From assembly GCA_020747015.1 (NCBI GenBank), contig JAGTJM010000055.1, forward strand, positions 166,928 to 230,927: a DNA stretch of 64,000 nt, written 5' to 3'. The DNA is from Pyrenochaeta sp. MPI-SDFR-AT-0127. Lineage: Eukaryota; Ascomycota; Dothideomycetes; Pleosporales; Cucurbitariaceae. The position numbers were made by a program, and so were the translations under genes. Positions 22,907 to 33,943 of the stretch are shown here, piece after piece (positions within the stretch are counted from its first letter, which is position 1; every line of letters starts with the position of its first letter). The notes beneath the pieces are model-generated. The model was not told the origin of the DNA, did not search any database, and saw nothing but the letters and a program-made list of their open reading frames with translations.

Positions 22907-24692
22907 ATGGAATCTGGCAAGAGCGTCGGTATCATCGGCATGGGAGATATGGGGAAGATGTATGCTCGGCGATTGAGCACCGCTGGATGGAAGTGAGTGC
23001 CCTCGTGTGATGACAAAAGCCTTCTCCTATGGCCATTGGTAAGTCAGCTCTCCTCAGTCTCCTCCTCCCACTCTTTCATGATGACCGTGAGTGCATTTGG
23101 CTCGAGTATGGCGCATGTCTACACTGTTGCCGTCTTGGTCTGCAGTAATTAGGCATGTTGCTGTCCATGATGTGAATTCTCGCTACCTTTAACTATACAC
23201 CTCTGATCTACAACTATCGCTATCGCTTTGTTCATACCCTTGGTCTTGGACTTTGCTAACCAGTGGCTCACAGTACAATCTCCCCTGTTCTCACAGTCGC
23301 TGACATGCTGCCTCTCAAAGGGTCAATGCCTGCGATCTCCCGGATAAGTTTGATTTGTTGGTGGATGAGTTTCGCGCATTTGTAGGATAGCACCCTTATA
23401 TACTATGTCTTTAATGAATTGATGCTGAGAATGAGCTAGCCCAAAGTTGAGATTATGCAAAGCGGCCACTTCGTTTCTCGAGCCAGCGACTATATCATCT
23501 ATAGTGTGGAGGCCAAGAATATTGATGCTGTCGCTAAGGCGTTCGGCCCTTGTATGATGCCCTGCTGTCGCTGAACAAACCTTTACTGACTGAGATACGC
23601 GCCTAGCAACAAAGGTTGGAGCTATTGTTGGTGGCCAAACATCGTGCAAGGCCCCAGAGATGGAAGCCTTCGAGAAACACCTCCCCAAAGACGTCAGCAT
23701 TGTTTCCGTCCACTCGCTTCACGGGCCTGGCCTTGACCCGAAAGGGCAACCGCTGGTTTTGATAAAGCATCGCGCCTCGGATAGCGATTTCGCTTTTGTG
23801 GAGAACATCATGTCGTGCCTTGGGTCAAAGCATGTTTACCTCACCAGCGAGCAACACGACCGTATCACGGCAGACACACAGGCTGTAACTCATGCTGCCT
23901 TCCTCAGCATGGGCGGTGCTTGGTTTGCCAATAACCAGTTTCCTTGGGACTCCTCACGTTATGTTGGTGGTATCGAGAACGTGAAGATGAACATTACCCT
24001 TCGCATCTATTCTAACAAGTGGCATGTCTATGCCGGCCTTGCAATACTCAATCCAGATGCGAAGAAGCAGATCAAGCAGTATGCTGAATCGGTCACTGAG
24101 CTTTTCAAGCTAATGCTTGCTGGACAACGAGATGAATTGCGCGAAAGAGTGCACACTGCCCGAAAGGCTGTCTTCGGAGATAATCACAACGGCAACAAAT
24201 TGCTCTTACGAGACGACCTCCTTGACCAATTTGCTCTAGGCACTATCCCTGAGAAGAAGCTGAAGAACAACCACCTCAGCCTACTTGCCATGGTCGACTG
24301 TTGGTGGAAACTTGGCATTGTTCCTTACGACCACATGATCTGCTCTACTCCCGTAAGTTCTTGATACTCCTGCGATACAATGCTCCTTCACTGACACGAA
24401 CGTGCAGCCCTCACGCATGTGGCTCGGTATTACCGAGTACCTTTTCCGAAACCCCACGCTTCTTGAAGAAGCCATCGACACCGCCATTGATGATAATACC
24501 TTCCGCGCCGATGACCTCGAATTCACTTTCGCCGCTAGAGACTGGAGTTCGAGGGTCAGTTTAGGTAATTTTGATGGGTACAGAGAAAAATTTGAGAGAA
24601 TCCAGAAGTATTTTGAGCCAAGGTTTCCTGAGGCTACAAAGATAGGCAACGAGATGATCAAAGTAATTCTGCAGAATACGCAAGGTACCTAG
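22907..24692 (+). CDS. TYR1: Prephenate dehydrogenase (NADP+)
   Basis: Five exons, 22907-22992, 23321-23381, 23440-23551, 23607-24352 and 24408-24692, encode 429 residues. The enzyme oxidatively decarboxylates prephenate to 4-hydroxyphenylpyruvate, the last dedicated step towards tyrosine. The Rossmann motif GIIGMGDMG lies at residues 8-16. SRASDYIIYSVEA, VGAIVGGQTSCKAPE and VHSLHGPGLDPKGQ match fungal Tyr1 proteins, and HAAFLSMGGAW is in the dimerisation domain. The first intron (328 nt) is unusually long for this window. Its acceptor at 23320 was chosen because it restores the VNACDLPDK sequence. A small exon inside it cannot be excluded. Confidence 0.93.
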
Positions 24693-25678
24693 AATTCGCT
24701 GGCAATAGGTTTGAATATGGTCTGAGTGCGTTCTATGGATATGGACTGTCCTGACGCGTTCACGCAATTATGTACGTAGAGACAATCGTAAAGTGTGACG
24801 GAGCGAAATTTCACTACAGAGACAACACGCTCAGTTTCAAGCTCCAAAGATGCGAAAGCCACAACTGTACACATGAGAGAACTCTGTTACATTCCGCACA
24901 TTTTGAGTTTTGTTTCTGGCGTGACCTCGTGTTTGGTTCTCCTTCTATAATTCTGTCTACGCTGCTTTGACTCAAACGCTAGATTCGATTTGATGTTGAC
25001 GTTTTCATTCGAGATAATCAACCAGTTGGCAACGATCTTGGCTAGCAGTATGTGGCTCGATGTCCCTATCAAGCAAGCGCCTTAACAACAATCGGCTGTG
25101 CAACTACATACTGCTCGTGAAGCGGAAGATTAGGAATCTGCTATTGGTATCAGTGAATTGTATAGATATATATGGTCTCGACTTTCGAGATGGAAGTCTT
25201 GAACCACTGAAAAAGCAAGAAGAGTGGTAGGGAAGTCAATTCATATGGTATATTTGGGGGTCCAGGGGCATTGTACCTAGTCGGTAGTATAGAGTAAAAC
25301 CTAGAAAGTCCATATTCCAAAATGAAAAACACACCAAGTGGGACCAGAGGCTGTTTAGCCAGCTACACTGAAGATATCCCCTTAACTTCGCTATTGCTTT
25401 TCTTTGGTAATAATGGCTTTGACATAGTACTACACGCGAAGTGCTCTGGTCTTTCTCAAAGTACAACCACCCATGCGACTCACTAGCGTACTTGTTTTAA
25501 TGTAAAGCGCAGAAGCTTGCCATGACACAGTTCAACTCGACAGCATAAGAAGTAAACTCCAGAATTTCGTCTTTCAATTAAAAATTATCATTACTCTAAC
25601 TCAGTATATTTTATTTCCTGCCACACCCATGGATACCCAAAGACAAAGGACTGGAAATCAAACAAGTCTAAACCAAAA
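24693..25678. other. Convergent intergenic region, AT-rich
   Basis: Lies between TYR1 and the CFEM-like gene. AT-rich, with several TATA-like stretches and no supported gene. Confidence 0.5.
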
Positions 25679-26535
25679 TCATAGCTCAGCAAATACCAAG
25701 CCCATGAGACCCATAGCGCCCGCGAGGACGACACTGCCCACACTTCCAAACTCAGGAGCCTCAAGAGCGGCAGCAGCGCCTGTATAGACTGGTGGTGGTG
25801 GTGCCCCTGTAGGACCAGCAGGGGGACTAGCAGGAGGACCAGCAGGAGGACCAGCGGGAGGACCAGCAGGAGGACTAGCAGGAGGGCCAGCAGGAGGGCC
25901 AGCAGGAGGACCGGCGGGTGGGCCAGGTGGTGGAGGGACTACGGACGGGGTGGTGGGGGGATAGACGGGAACTGTGGGAGGGGAGGGGGAGGCCCAACAG
26001 TGGTGCTGTTGACGATGGGAATCACGGGAGTGGTGGTGGCGTTCTGGTAACCAGTGGTCACCGGCGGCGGCGGTGGGACGGAAGTGGAGTACACCGGATA
26101 GACAGGAGTTGATGGAACAGGGCACTCGTTATGGCATACGTCGTGCTGGAAGTGGAGGTAATGCTCCTTATCCTTGTGGGAGCAACCATGCGCGACCTTG
26201 CCCTCAATGCCGAGACTGTGGAGTTCACCACAGATGCAGGGGAAATCGTCGACACCGCATTTGCTGTTTGCAATGCACTCAAAAACGATGGTTTGCTAAT
26301 TGGGCATGGTTAGGATATCTATGCTCGTACTTTAGATATAGTGGTGATGGCTCACAGCGCACTCAGGAAGACCCTCAATGAGAGTAACAATGTCCGAATG
26401 ACACTTGTTCGTGGGATAGACTGGATAGACAGGGTACGGCTCCGGAGTACTAGACGAATACTGTCCGGACGTAACAGTTACGAAGCTCGTCAGCGTGACG
26501 GCTGTTGTCAAGACGGTGGTGGTGAGCGAAGGCAT
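25679..26535 (-). CDS. CFEM-like, proline-rich putative GPI-anchored surface protein; frame interrupted
   Basis: The gene is read on the minus strand. The first supported exon ends at 26356 with NKCHSDIVTLIEGLPECA. A 60-nt intron (26296-26355, branch CCTAAC) leads to QTIVFECIANSKCGVDDF and PCICGELHSLGIEG, then further cysteines (HGCSHKD, HDVCHNECP). The PECA...C...C...DDFPCIC pattern resembles a CFEM domain, a secreted fungal cysteine module. A Pro/Thr linker with two N-glycosylation sequons follows. Near 25975-25992 the frame must shift by one base to reach the PPAG repeats and a hydrophobic C-terminus (SVGSVVLAGAMGLMGLVFAEL) typical of a GPI signal. A 56-nt GT...AG segment in the linker would also restore frame. 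The start is uncertain: MPSLTTTVLTT at 26535 is the first plausible Met, but a classical signal peptide is not obvious, and an acceptor-like CTTCTACAG at about 26565 hints at an upstream exon. Confidence 0.6.
25821..25923 (-). repeat. 12-nt tandem repeat encoding PPA(G/S)
   Basis: About nine units of a 12-base repeat (plus-strand form AGCAGGAGGACC with variants) encode PPAG or PPAS. The array lies in the putative stalk between the cysteine domain and the GPI-signal-like tail, so its length should vary between strains and alter the stalk length. Confidence 0.85.
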
Positions 26536-28416
26536 AATGGATGAAGGAGTAAGAGTTTCGACGACTGTAGAAGACGGAGACGCAGAGTAAGAAGAAGTGA
26601 GTGTTAAAGCTTTTGCCCAGTAACCACCAATCTGCATACTCAAAGATATAATATATGTACTTTCAACGAGTGGATACAGTCCGAAAAGAGCGATGGCCCG
26701 AAGTGGCTGCGCGCGGTCTTGATATCTTATAGTACATGGCAGAGACACCGTTTTCAGGACTCCATCGATGCCTCTGAAAGAATCTCCTTTGTCGCTCAGA
26801 GATAAAAATAAGTGCGGGCCGCTTCCGGTACATGTCTTTGTTCCTGGGAATGACGTCGCGTAGGTGGTTAAGTTAGAGGCGTCACTTCCGGATTTGGCAA
26901 CATCTCTGGAATGTAACAGTGACGGACAGAAAATTTCACCCAAACGCCACAACATTGGCGTAAAACCCGTGAATGGAAAGCTTTCCGGTATTCTTTAGTG
27001 ATGTCGGGGCCCTGGATGATGTAGTCAGTGCGGTCGCAGCTCGGATACTCTGCCGCTCTTGCTCTCTTCGCTGGTTCTCGCCAACTCCGTCTTCCCAGCA
27101 CGTTACACAACCTGACAGTACCCAATGGTTTTAGCGGGTAACGGGAATATACCGGAACTGGCTACATCCAGTGCGACGAGTCAGTCAATCTAATCCGAAT
27201 CTGCTTCGTTCAGCCATCCAATTATGCGCTGGACATCTCTGATTTCATAGAAGCTCTCGTAGTGCACCCTTGCGTATCGAACTGCACGTGAGTAGTCATC
27301 CATAGCGTTCTCTTCAGGAACAGGCTGGTTGGCAAGCAACTTCTCATAGTATGGGTTGCAGTTTTCGCGGTGCCGTCTAGGGGTTTCTCTCATATAATCC
27401 CAGTATCTGTATGCCAGGACATATGAGTCTTTGCGAAGTGGGGGTACTTGTGTCATTCTGGTGTTTGGCGACAGTAATTGAGTGTATTCTAGCCATCAGC
27501 GAGAAGCCTCTATATACGGAGGCTCTACTCTACGAAACAAAGGATGCTTCTTTGTTGGTGTCAAAGCAAATTCGGCAGCAAGACATTGTATGTTGAGACA
27601 AATATAAGCAACTTGTTTTCGTAATCTGGCCGATAACTTATTCTTACGGTGGGCCTGCTGTTCCCACTGGCCTGAAAGCCATGAGAACAATCGAACGCAG
27701 AGCCCTATTCAAAAGTGTCAGTATCGCCTGTGGTGGAGCAGCAGGACGGGCAGACAAAGGAGAAGGAAAAAAGACAGTCCAACGACGCGCCACAATGTTA
27801 CAGTGGTATCTGGACAGTCCGTTGTTTTTTCTTAAGGCTACCAGAACACAATAGGCAATGTAATCCAGTTGAGCCGATTTAGAGTCTAGAAACAAAAGGA
27901 CTTCGGACACAATTGTTACTAATGATGGCATTTCGATCTCAAAAAAAGATGTACTCATCTCGACGTGTGGCTTGTTACGTCGATTGCTCTCATTCTCTAG
28001 AGCGTTGTGCCAGAGCAGTAGAGAATACTGTATCTAGACCATCTCTTTCTGCATCGAATAACGTGTTGTAGGTCTAGCTATATTACTTTTGCTTGCGCTT
28101 CATGATGTCGGTGATGAACATCTTTATCTGCTAAATCCGCTCGCTGGATCAAAACGGCATGCAGGCTTCGAGAGAAACGAAATAGTAGCTCAGTCGTACT
28201 GGAGGATGATCGTTCATTCCAGCTGCCTTCTAACAGCGGGCACTGCCAACTTGAAACAGAAGGTGGACAGGCAGTGTGAGAGGGTGAAATTGGACCCTTG
28301 CTTCGCAAACTGCACCAATCCCTATTGATCTTAGCGCGACGCTAACGTTATGGCAAAAATCGGACTTTTGGAGATTTTTCGAGCTTCGACCTGACGGACA
28401 ACGCTGCAGCTTCAAC
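26536..28416. other. Region with no firm gene
   Basis: Contains the unresolved 5' part of the CFEM-like gene, a doubtful small minus-strand frame (27190-27456) and the promoter of the uL30 gene. An open frame at 27644-27958 on the minus strand has hydrophobic parts but no recognisable family. Confidence 0.4.
27190..27456 (-). CDS. Hypothetical small protein, 88 residues, possible gene relic
   Basis: The frame starts at a true ATG (27456) and encodes an acidic, Tyr-rich protein (YVLAYRYWDYMRE, YEIRDVQRIIGWLNEADSD). The same frame is open upstream to about 27690 except for one TGA at about 27497, so this could be the 3' exon or decayed remnant of a longer gene. I do not recognise a family. It has no signal peptide and one cysteine. 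A chance frame is a real possibility. Confidence 0.25.
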   Translation of the reverse strand: MTQVPPLRKDSYVLAYRYWDYMRETPRRHRENCNPYYEKLLANQPVPEENAMDDYSRAVRYARVHYESFYEIRDVQRIIGWLNEADSD

Positions 28417-29509
28417 ATGGCGTCCACGTCGTAAGTGCCCCCGATTCACGTATTATTTCGTCTACCGCCAATCTAGACTTCACATTTATACTACTCTCTA
28501 GCCTGTTGCTGACCTGCTCTGCGCAGAAGTGTCCCGACGCAAAATGACATTCTCGTCCCCGAGACGCTTTTGAAGAAGCGGAAGTCTCAAGAGAAGGCTC
28601 GTGAGGAGCGTGCGCTTGCGACAAAGGAGAAGCGAGGTACGGCGAATTCCTATATATCATTGACAGCGACGGAAGGGCGATTGTGATGATGAAGACACCA
28701 ACTCATCGACTAGACTACGGTCAATGTTGTCGACTGTTAACCATCTTTCGGGACTGATACAATTGCCCTTTCCGAAGCTCATGATATACGGTAGTACTGG
28801 GTTCAGAGCTAACATTGGGTAGACAAGAACAAGAAGAAGCGAGAGGTCATCTTCACTAGGGCTGAGAAGTATGTGAAGGAGTACCGCGATGCTGAGAAGG
28901 AGAGGGTTCGGCTGTCTCGCGAGGCCAAGAAGAGCGAGAGTCTCTACGTTCCTGCAGAGGCAAAGCTCGTTTTTGTAGTGCGAATCAAGGGTATCAACAA
29001 GATCGATCCCAAGAAGCGCAAGACGTTGCAGCTCCTGCGTCTCCTCCAGATCAACAATGGCGTCTTCATCAAGCTTACCAAAGCTACGATGGAGATGCTG
29101 AAGATTGTCGAGCCTTTTGTAGCATATGGCTACCCCAACCAGAAGTCTGTGCGGGAGCTTATTTACAGTAAGTTACCCAGATGCTTTCCCGGGCGCTGTG
29201 GTGAGAGTGCTGACCCAGTGCGCAGAACGTGGCTATGGCAAGGTGGACAAGCAACGGCTGCCGTTGACCGACAATGAAATTATTGAAGAGAACCTGGGCA
29301 AATATGGCATGATTTGCATGGAGGATTTGATTCACGAAATCTACACAGTGGGCCCCAATTTCAAGCAGGCGTCGAATTTCCTGTGGCCATTTAAGCTGAA
29401 CAGCCCGAATGGCGGCTTCCGGAAAAGGAAGTTTAAGCATTTTATTGAGGGCGGTGATTTGGGCAACCGGGAAGACTTGATCAACGAGTTGATCAGACAG
29501 ATGAATTGA
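28417..29509 (+). CDS. rpl7: 60S ribosomal protein uL30 (Rpl7)
   Basis: Four exons, 28417-28430, 28527-28636, 28823-29167 and 29226-29509, encode 250 residues. The protein starts [20 protein letters not shown], followed by a Lys/Arg-rich N-terminal helix and the uL30 domain ([52 protein letters not shown]). It ends with [18 protein letters not shown]. It binds large-subunit rRNA near 5S RNA. The 14-nt first exon followed by intron-rich 5' coding sequence is typical of fungal ribosomal protein genes. Confidence 0.97.
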
Positions 29510-29820
29510 TTTCTCCAGGATTTGGCGCGGAAAAGGCAGCCCGGAGATGGCATGGGATCGTGCATTTGCATCGGCGTTTGGGTAACCCGGGCAATTAGGA
29601 TTGGGATCATTTAACGAGTTCACGTGCAGATGCAGCCTTTATTGAATGAAATCACAAGTCGTGGGCGCTGGCAATGTCATGTGGCTCCGAGACAGGTACC
29701 AGGTGCAATTTCCACTAGACTGTTTTGTTGATTGTACTCGTATATGATACTTGTGCTGTGAAGAGTGTGTCTGGGAAAAGGCAGCAGATTACGCAAGCCC
29801 TTTTGCGGTCTTGTGTGGGT

Positions 29821-29846
29821 AGCACAGCACAGCACAGCACGGCACG
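29821..29846. repeat. AGCAC pentanucleotide tandem repeat
   Basis: Four perfect AGCAC units followed by a GGCAC variant. Confidence 0.85.
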
Positions 29847-29920
29847 GCCGGCTAGGCAGCTGGTTTTTGAGGTGGGCTTGGTCAGAGCCGCGCGCGGAAT
29901 CCTGTTGTGGTCAAGGTTGA

Positions 29921-29943
29921 GAGCGAGCGAGCGAGCGAGAGCG
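29921..29943. repeat. GAGC tetranucleotide tandem repeat
   Basis: Four GAGC units then GAGAGC. Confidence 0.85.
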
Positions 29944-30634
29944 GAAGCGCGTGGAATGACGGGCACCAAAAGTCTCTGCTGCCTGAAGGAAGATCTGGTG
30001 TGTTGAACTCGGGGGCACCAATAGATGGCGACGAATTAGCAGATGAGCAGCGGTCTTGGCATGCGTGAGTGGAGGAGGGCAGGTGGGCAGAGTCTTCGCG
30101 CTGCCTCTCACACGAATCCGTCTAATTTTGCTCCCATGTGGGCTTGATTACGGATTTCCACGGGCCCAGACGTGCGACATGCGGCCGAGGGCTTGGGTTG
30201 CCACTCAACCAAGATGACGATGATTTCTGCAACTGCGTGGGATGCACGAGCAAGACAACGACGACAACGACGGCGGCGGGCCGCGGATGGATGACGCTCA
30301 CCACAAACATGGCGCTCCCTCCTGACGCAACCTGCGTCCGGATTCGCCGCCGACCGTCATGAAGTCGCAGTTTGCGTCCATGTGCAGAGCGAGAGGCTGA
30401 CACCCACCCCTCGTTGAATGGCCGTCCTTGGTGGTCGAAATCTGCAGCTTGTCGGCGCCGGTGGGACGTGACCCCCGCCTGGCGGAGACCAAAGAGCAGG
30501 GCCTGACTGCCCTGGAATTCCTTTGGGGCCAGATGGCCGTAGGTTTCCCTCGTGGCCTAACCCCCAACATGTCAACCGTGCCGGCTACGGTCAGAAACGG
30601 AAGCCAACTTGCTCATGCGGACGGCCAAAGGGCT

Positions 30635-30636
<2 letters not shown>

Positions 30637-30674
<38 letters not shown>
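30637..30674. repeat. (CA)19 microsatellite
   Basis: 38 uninterrupted bases of CA dinucleotide in non-coding DNA. It is likely to be polymorphic in length between strains. Confidence 0.97.
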
Positions 30675-30675
<1 letters not shown>

Positions 30676-31404
30676 CGGCCTGGCACAATTTTTTACTTCG
30701 GCTACAGAGGCGCGAGGACCCGGCTTGCGCCTGAAGAAAAGCAACTGGAACCAGCAACAGGAGCCGTGACAGGCGTGGTGGAGGACAGTGCAATTTGACT
30801 GTGGTCGACACGGTCCGCTTCTATATTTACGGTGAGCTGGGGGAAGGGATTCGAATCGACGCAGCTGCCAGAGGCGGAGCTCCAGTAAGCCGTGTTGCTG
30901 CAGGCTCGCCAACAAACTGGGGTCCATGGCAGAGGCGAGGAGAAAATCCACAGTCGATACGTGGCTCGCGCAAACGGACAGGCAGAGGGTGGTCCCTGGA
31001 AGCGTTCATTGGCCTCGCTCATTAGGGGAATGCAGAGGGTGCAGCAATTTGTGCCTGACGACTGCAGCCAGTGTAGCGCTGCTGAGCACAGCGGCCGAGT
31101 CATGAGTGGCCGTCGCCGCGTCTTGCGGTCTGGAGGTGAATTATGACACACTAGGCTGCAAGAGGCAGAGTTTTCATAGCATCCGCCCGAGCACGCCTGC
31201 TGAGTGGATGGCGGCGGGCCCCCTAATGAACCATTGTCACGCACCCGCGCTTGATGGGAGCGTCGTAGTGCCTGCTTGGGGTCGTGGGTGGATGGGCGAG
31301 GGCGAGGGCCATGGCCCACGGGCGGGCTTGCCAGATGGCCGTCGCTTCGCCGCCGCTTGCTGTGCAGCGCGCCAAACGGCCGGGCAACCAGCACACACAC
31401 GCAC

Positions 31405-31551
31405 ACCCGCTCACATTGCCATCCACCCCCATCCGTCCCCATCCCCATCCACATCCATCCCTTCTCACTACCCTCTCCACCCTCGCATCCCTCTTCTCCC
31501 CTCCCTCCTCCCTCTCTCCCTCTCTCCCCCTCTCTTTCTCTCCCCCCCAAA
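31405..31551 (+). repeat. Polypyrimidine tract
   Basis: About 150 bases made almost only of C and T on the plus strand (CCCATCC, CCCTCTCT and similar units). Such tracts are common in promoters or leaders of strongly expressed fungal genes and lie near transcription starts. They can also form triplex structures. Here it sits about 1 kb upstream of the cyclin ATG. Confidence 0.7.
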
Positions 31552-32563
31552 AACAACCCACACTGCCCGTCTCCCCGTTGCAGACCTTGCTGCTGAGCCA
31601 CCGACTGTCTCGCAAGAGCGGGCTGATTCTGTCGGCACACTAGCAGTCTGTGGTCGGCAAAACCCTCGTCAGGCCTCTCGGACTCGCGGCATCCCCAGCT
31701 GTTGCTTCTGCTCAGCGCCTTTACCTGGCCCTCGCATACCGGCCGCTGCTGCGCACTACTCTCTACCCTGTGGTTTGACCTTGTCTGCCCATAGCTCGAC
31801 CAACCCTGCTGCGCTGCCGCCTCTTCCACCGTTGCATCCCCTTGGAACCTCGACTGCTTCGCTGCACTCCACACCGCTTCGCCAATTCGAGCTCCATCCT
31901 TCGGCACGGTTTTGGATTTGCATTGTATTTTGGGTTTCGGTTTCGAGCGCTGCTCTTACCTGCTGTTTTTTCATCTCCTCCACAGTCTCCCAGGTTGCGA
32001 CACCCTCCAGGGCATCCCAACCGCTGAGCCCCATCGATCCGCGACACACCCGTCCATCCGCATCAACAAACCGGCGATCTATTCACTTAGACCTCGCCCC
32101 GGTTCACGTTTCAGCGCCTTCCACACGCGCTTCGACTGTACCTGATTCTTTGACGCACACGTCGCGTCGCCTCTTTGGAATTTCGCCTCCCCACCCACAC
32201 GGGCGCACCCAATCCCCAACTGGCAACGACCGCATTGTCCGAGTGAGATTTATTCTTACGGCCTCTCGACGCTTCGTTGGATTGCACCGCGCACCAAACT
32301 CACAACACGCCCCTCTCCTCTAAGCGACACTGCTCCTTTGTGCATGATCGCATCGTCTTAGAGCGTCGGTAGGCTCACTACAGAGCGTACGCTCACAACC
32401 CAAGCGGCCGAACGAAAAGACTGTACGTCACGCACTTGCCAGATTGAAGGTCGCCCGTGCCACCTCAACGCTGGTGTGTCATTGCGAGAAGCCCCTTTGC
32501 TAACACGAACCCCAGGTGCGTTGCCGGTCTTGTTCGTTCTTCTGCGACAGCCTCATCACCATC

Positions 32564-33943
32564 ATGCCGTCCTTCTACCCCCGCCACAACCTGCCACGGC
32601 AGCTCCTCACTCCACCCGAATTTGTGCCTAGCTACCACTCTGGATGTGGAAGCGCATACCAGCAGCAGAATGCCTCCTATGCTGGCCAACCCACGATTCG
32701 GCAGCAAGATGATGGTTACGACTTCGCAGACCGCTATGGCCAACTCGCCATTGCTATGCCACCCATGTATCCGCAGGCCGGCACGTATATGAGCAATGGC
32801 CAGCCCAGTCTTCCACCAGCAAGCTCCTTCTACGAGCCCGTCGGTGCGACCATCCTGCCGCCCATGCGTGTCCAGTCAGGCCACGCCATGGGAGGGGCTG
32901 CGATGCAACAGCAGCGTGCGCAAGAGTACAACCAGCGTGTCAATCAGGCTGCCAAAGAGGAAAAGCCCGTTGGAGGTGTATCCGCCAAGTTGGACTACGA
33001 CATGGACGTCATGACCGACTTTGTCTGCGAGACCGCCTTGCAACTCATCACGCCTGGCCGGATGATGCCAACTTCATTCCGGAAATGGGTGCACCAGGTT
33101 CTGTGTGCAACACGTCTGCCTTCTGCGACCATATTGCTTAGCATGTTCTACCTTGCGAACAGGATGCCCATGCTTGCTGGAGAGCCAAAGACCGATACCC
33201 ACTTGTTCCGCCTTCTCACTATTGCGTTGGTTTTGGGCAGCAAGTTCCTGGACGACAACACCTTCATCAATCGATCCTGGTCAGAAGTCAGCGGCATTCG
33301 TGTCGACGAATTGAACAGGCTCGAGATGGAATGGTTGAATGCCATCGACTACCAGCTTCACCGTGACCCTACGGAGCAGCAGGGCTGGTCTGCTTGGTCA
33401 GAGCAATGGAAGTACTACGAGGGTCAGGCAGTCGCACGAGCTGGCCGAAGCAACAAGCTTAGCCCCATCGATACCTCGGTGCATCGACGCTCACTCAACC
33501 CAAACAAGCCGCTTCCCCCGCTTCCTATGCAACAGGCTTACAACTCGCCATCGTACGACTTCACACCAAAGTCGGCGCAGTCATCCTACAACGTCCCTAG
33601 CTACTCCCAATACGACCCTTGGAGGTCTGCGAACGATCACTCTCCAGCATCAGCACCCACCACGGGACCTACCACTCCGGAGTACTACGGTACAGCGGGA
33701 CCTTGGGCTCCGGCGGAAGGCTATTCGCGTCGCACCATGTTCGGTTTCCCACCCCCGTCGCAGCAACCTACCCCTGCCCACACTCAGCAGTCATCCAACT
33801 ACGGACTGCCTGCCTACCACACGCAGTACAACACTTCTGTTTGGAACCAGCATGGTTCGAACTGCGGTTGCAGCTACTGTTCACAGCGGCACACGCCATA
33901 CTTCATGGCCCCTGGTTACGGTCCTCAGGCTGTTGCCGTCTAG
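32564..33943 (+). CDS. Pho80/Clg1-type cyclin
   Basis: A single exon of 459 residues starting MPSFYPRHNLPRQLL. The first 145 residues are Gln/Pro/Ser-rich and probably disordered. A cyclin box of the PHO80/Pcl type covers about 145-265: FVCETALQLITPGRM, FRKWVHQVLCATRLPSATIL, LLTIALVLGSKFLDDNTF, RSWSEVSGIRVDELNRLE and WLNAIDYQLHRD. The tail is Pro/Tyr-rich with a C-terminal CGCSYCSQRH motif. Proteins of this layout (Clg1-like) partner Pho85-family CDKs and affect morphology, conidiation or nutrient response. The long leader suggests translational or developmental control. Confidence 0.88.
   Translation: MPSFYPRHNLPRQLLTPPEFVPSYHSGCGSAYQQQNASYAGQPTIRQQDDGYDFADRYGQLAIAMPPMYPQAGTYMSNGQPSLPPASSFYEPVGATILPPMRVQSGHAMGGAAMQQQRAQEYNQRVNQAAKEEKPVGGVSAKLDYDMDVMTDFVCETALQLITPGRMMPTSFRKWVHQVLCATRLPSATILLSMFYLANRMPMLAGEPKTDTHLFRLLTIALVLGSKFLDDNTFINRSWSEVSGIRVDELNRLEMEWLNAIDYQLHRDPTEQQGWSAWSEQWKYYEGQAVARAGRSNKLSPIDTSVHRRSLNPNKPLPPLPMQQAYNSPSYDFTPKSAQSSYNVPSYSQYDPWRSANDHSPASAPTTGPTTPEYYGTAGPWAPAEGYSRRTMFGFPPPSQQPTPAHTQQSSNYGLPAYHTQYNTSVWNQHGSNCGCSYCSQRHTPYFMAPGYGPQAVAV

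Larger units (their letters stand above)
29510..32563. other. 3-kb low-complexity region and probable long leader of the cyclin gene
   Basis: No supported gene. The left part (29.8-30.0 kb) has short AGCAC and GAGC tandem runs, the centre has a (CA)19 microsatellite, and 31.40-31.56 kb is an almost pure pyrimidine strand on the plus side. From about 31.5 kb to the ATG at 32564 the sequence stays C/T-rich, as in long 5' untranslated leaders of regulatory fungal genes. The leader end CCCCAG at about 32516 resembles a splice acceptor. Long open frames here are an effect of GC-rich DNA that lacks stop codons. Confidence 0.55.

Noticed and set aside
25821..25923. Regular array that could suggest a CRISPR-like repeat
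   Set aside because: It is a contiguous 12-nt coding minisatellite without spacers, in a eukaryotic genome.
27644..27958. 104-codon minus-strand frame with a hydrophobic stretch
   Set aside because: No family resemblance, and I could not find a splice that joins it sensibly to the downstream frame.
30702..31907. 401-codon minus-strand open frame
   Set aside because: It overlaps the same stop-poor region and the CA repeat (read as Val-Cys repeats). There is no recognisable domain.
31106..32323. 405-codon plus-strand open frame
   Set aside because: It lies in C/T-rich DNA with few stops, shows Pro/Ser/His low complexity and no domain, and several other frames are open over the same stretch on both strands.
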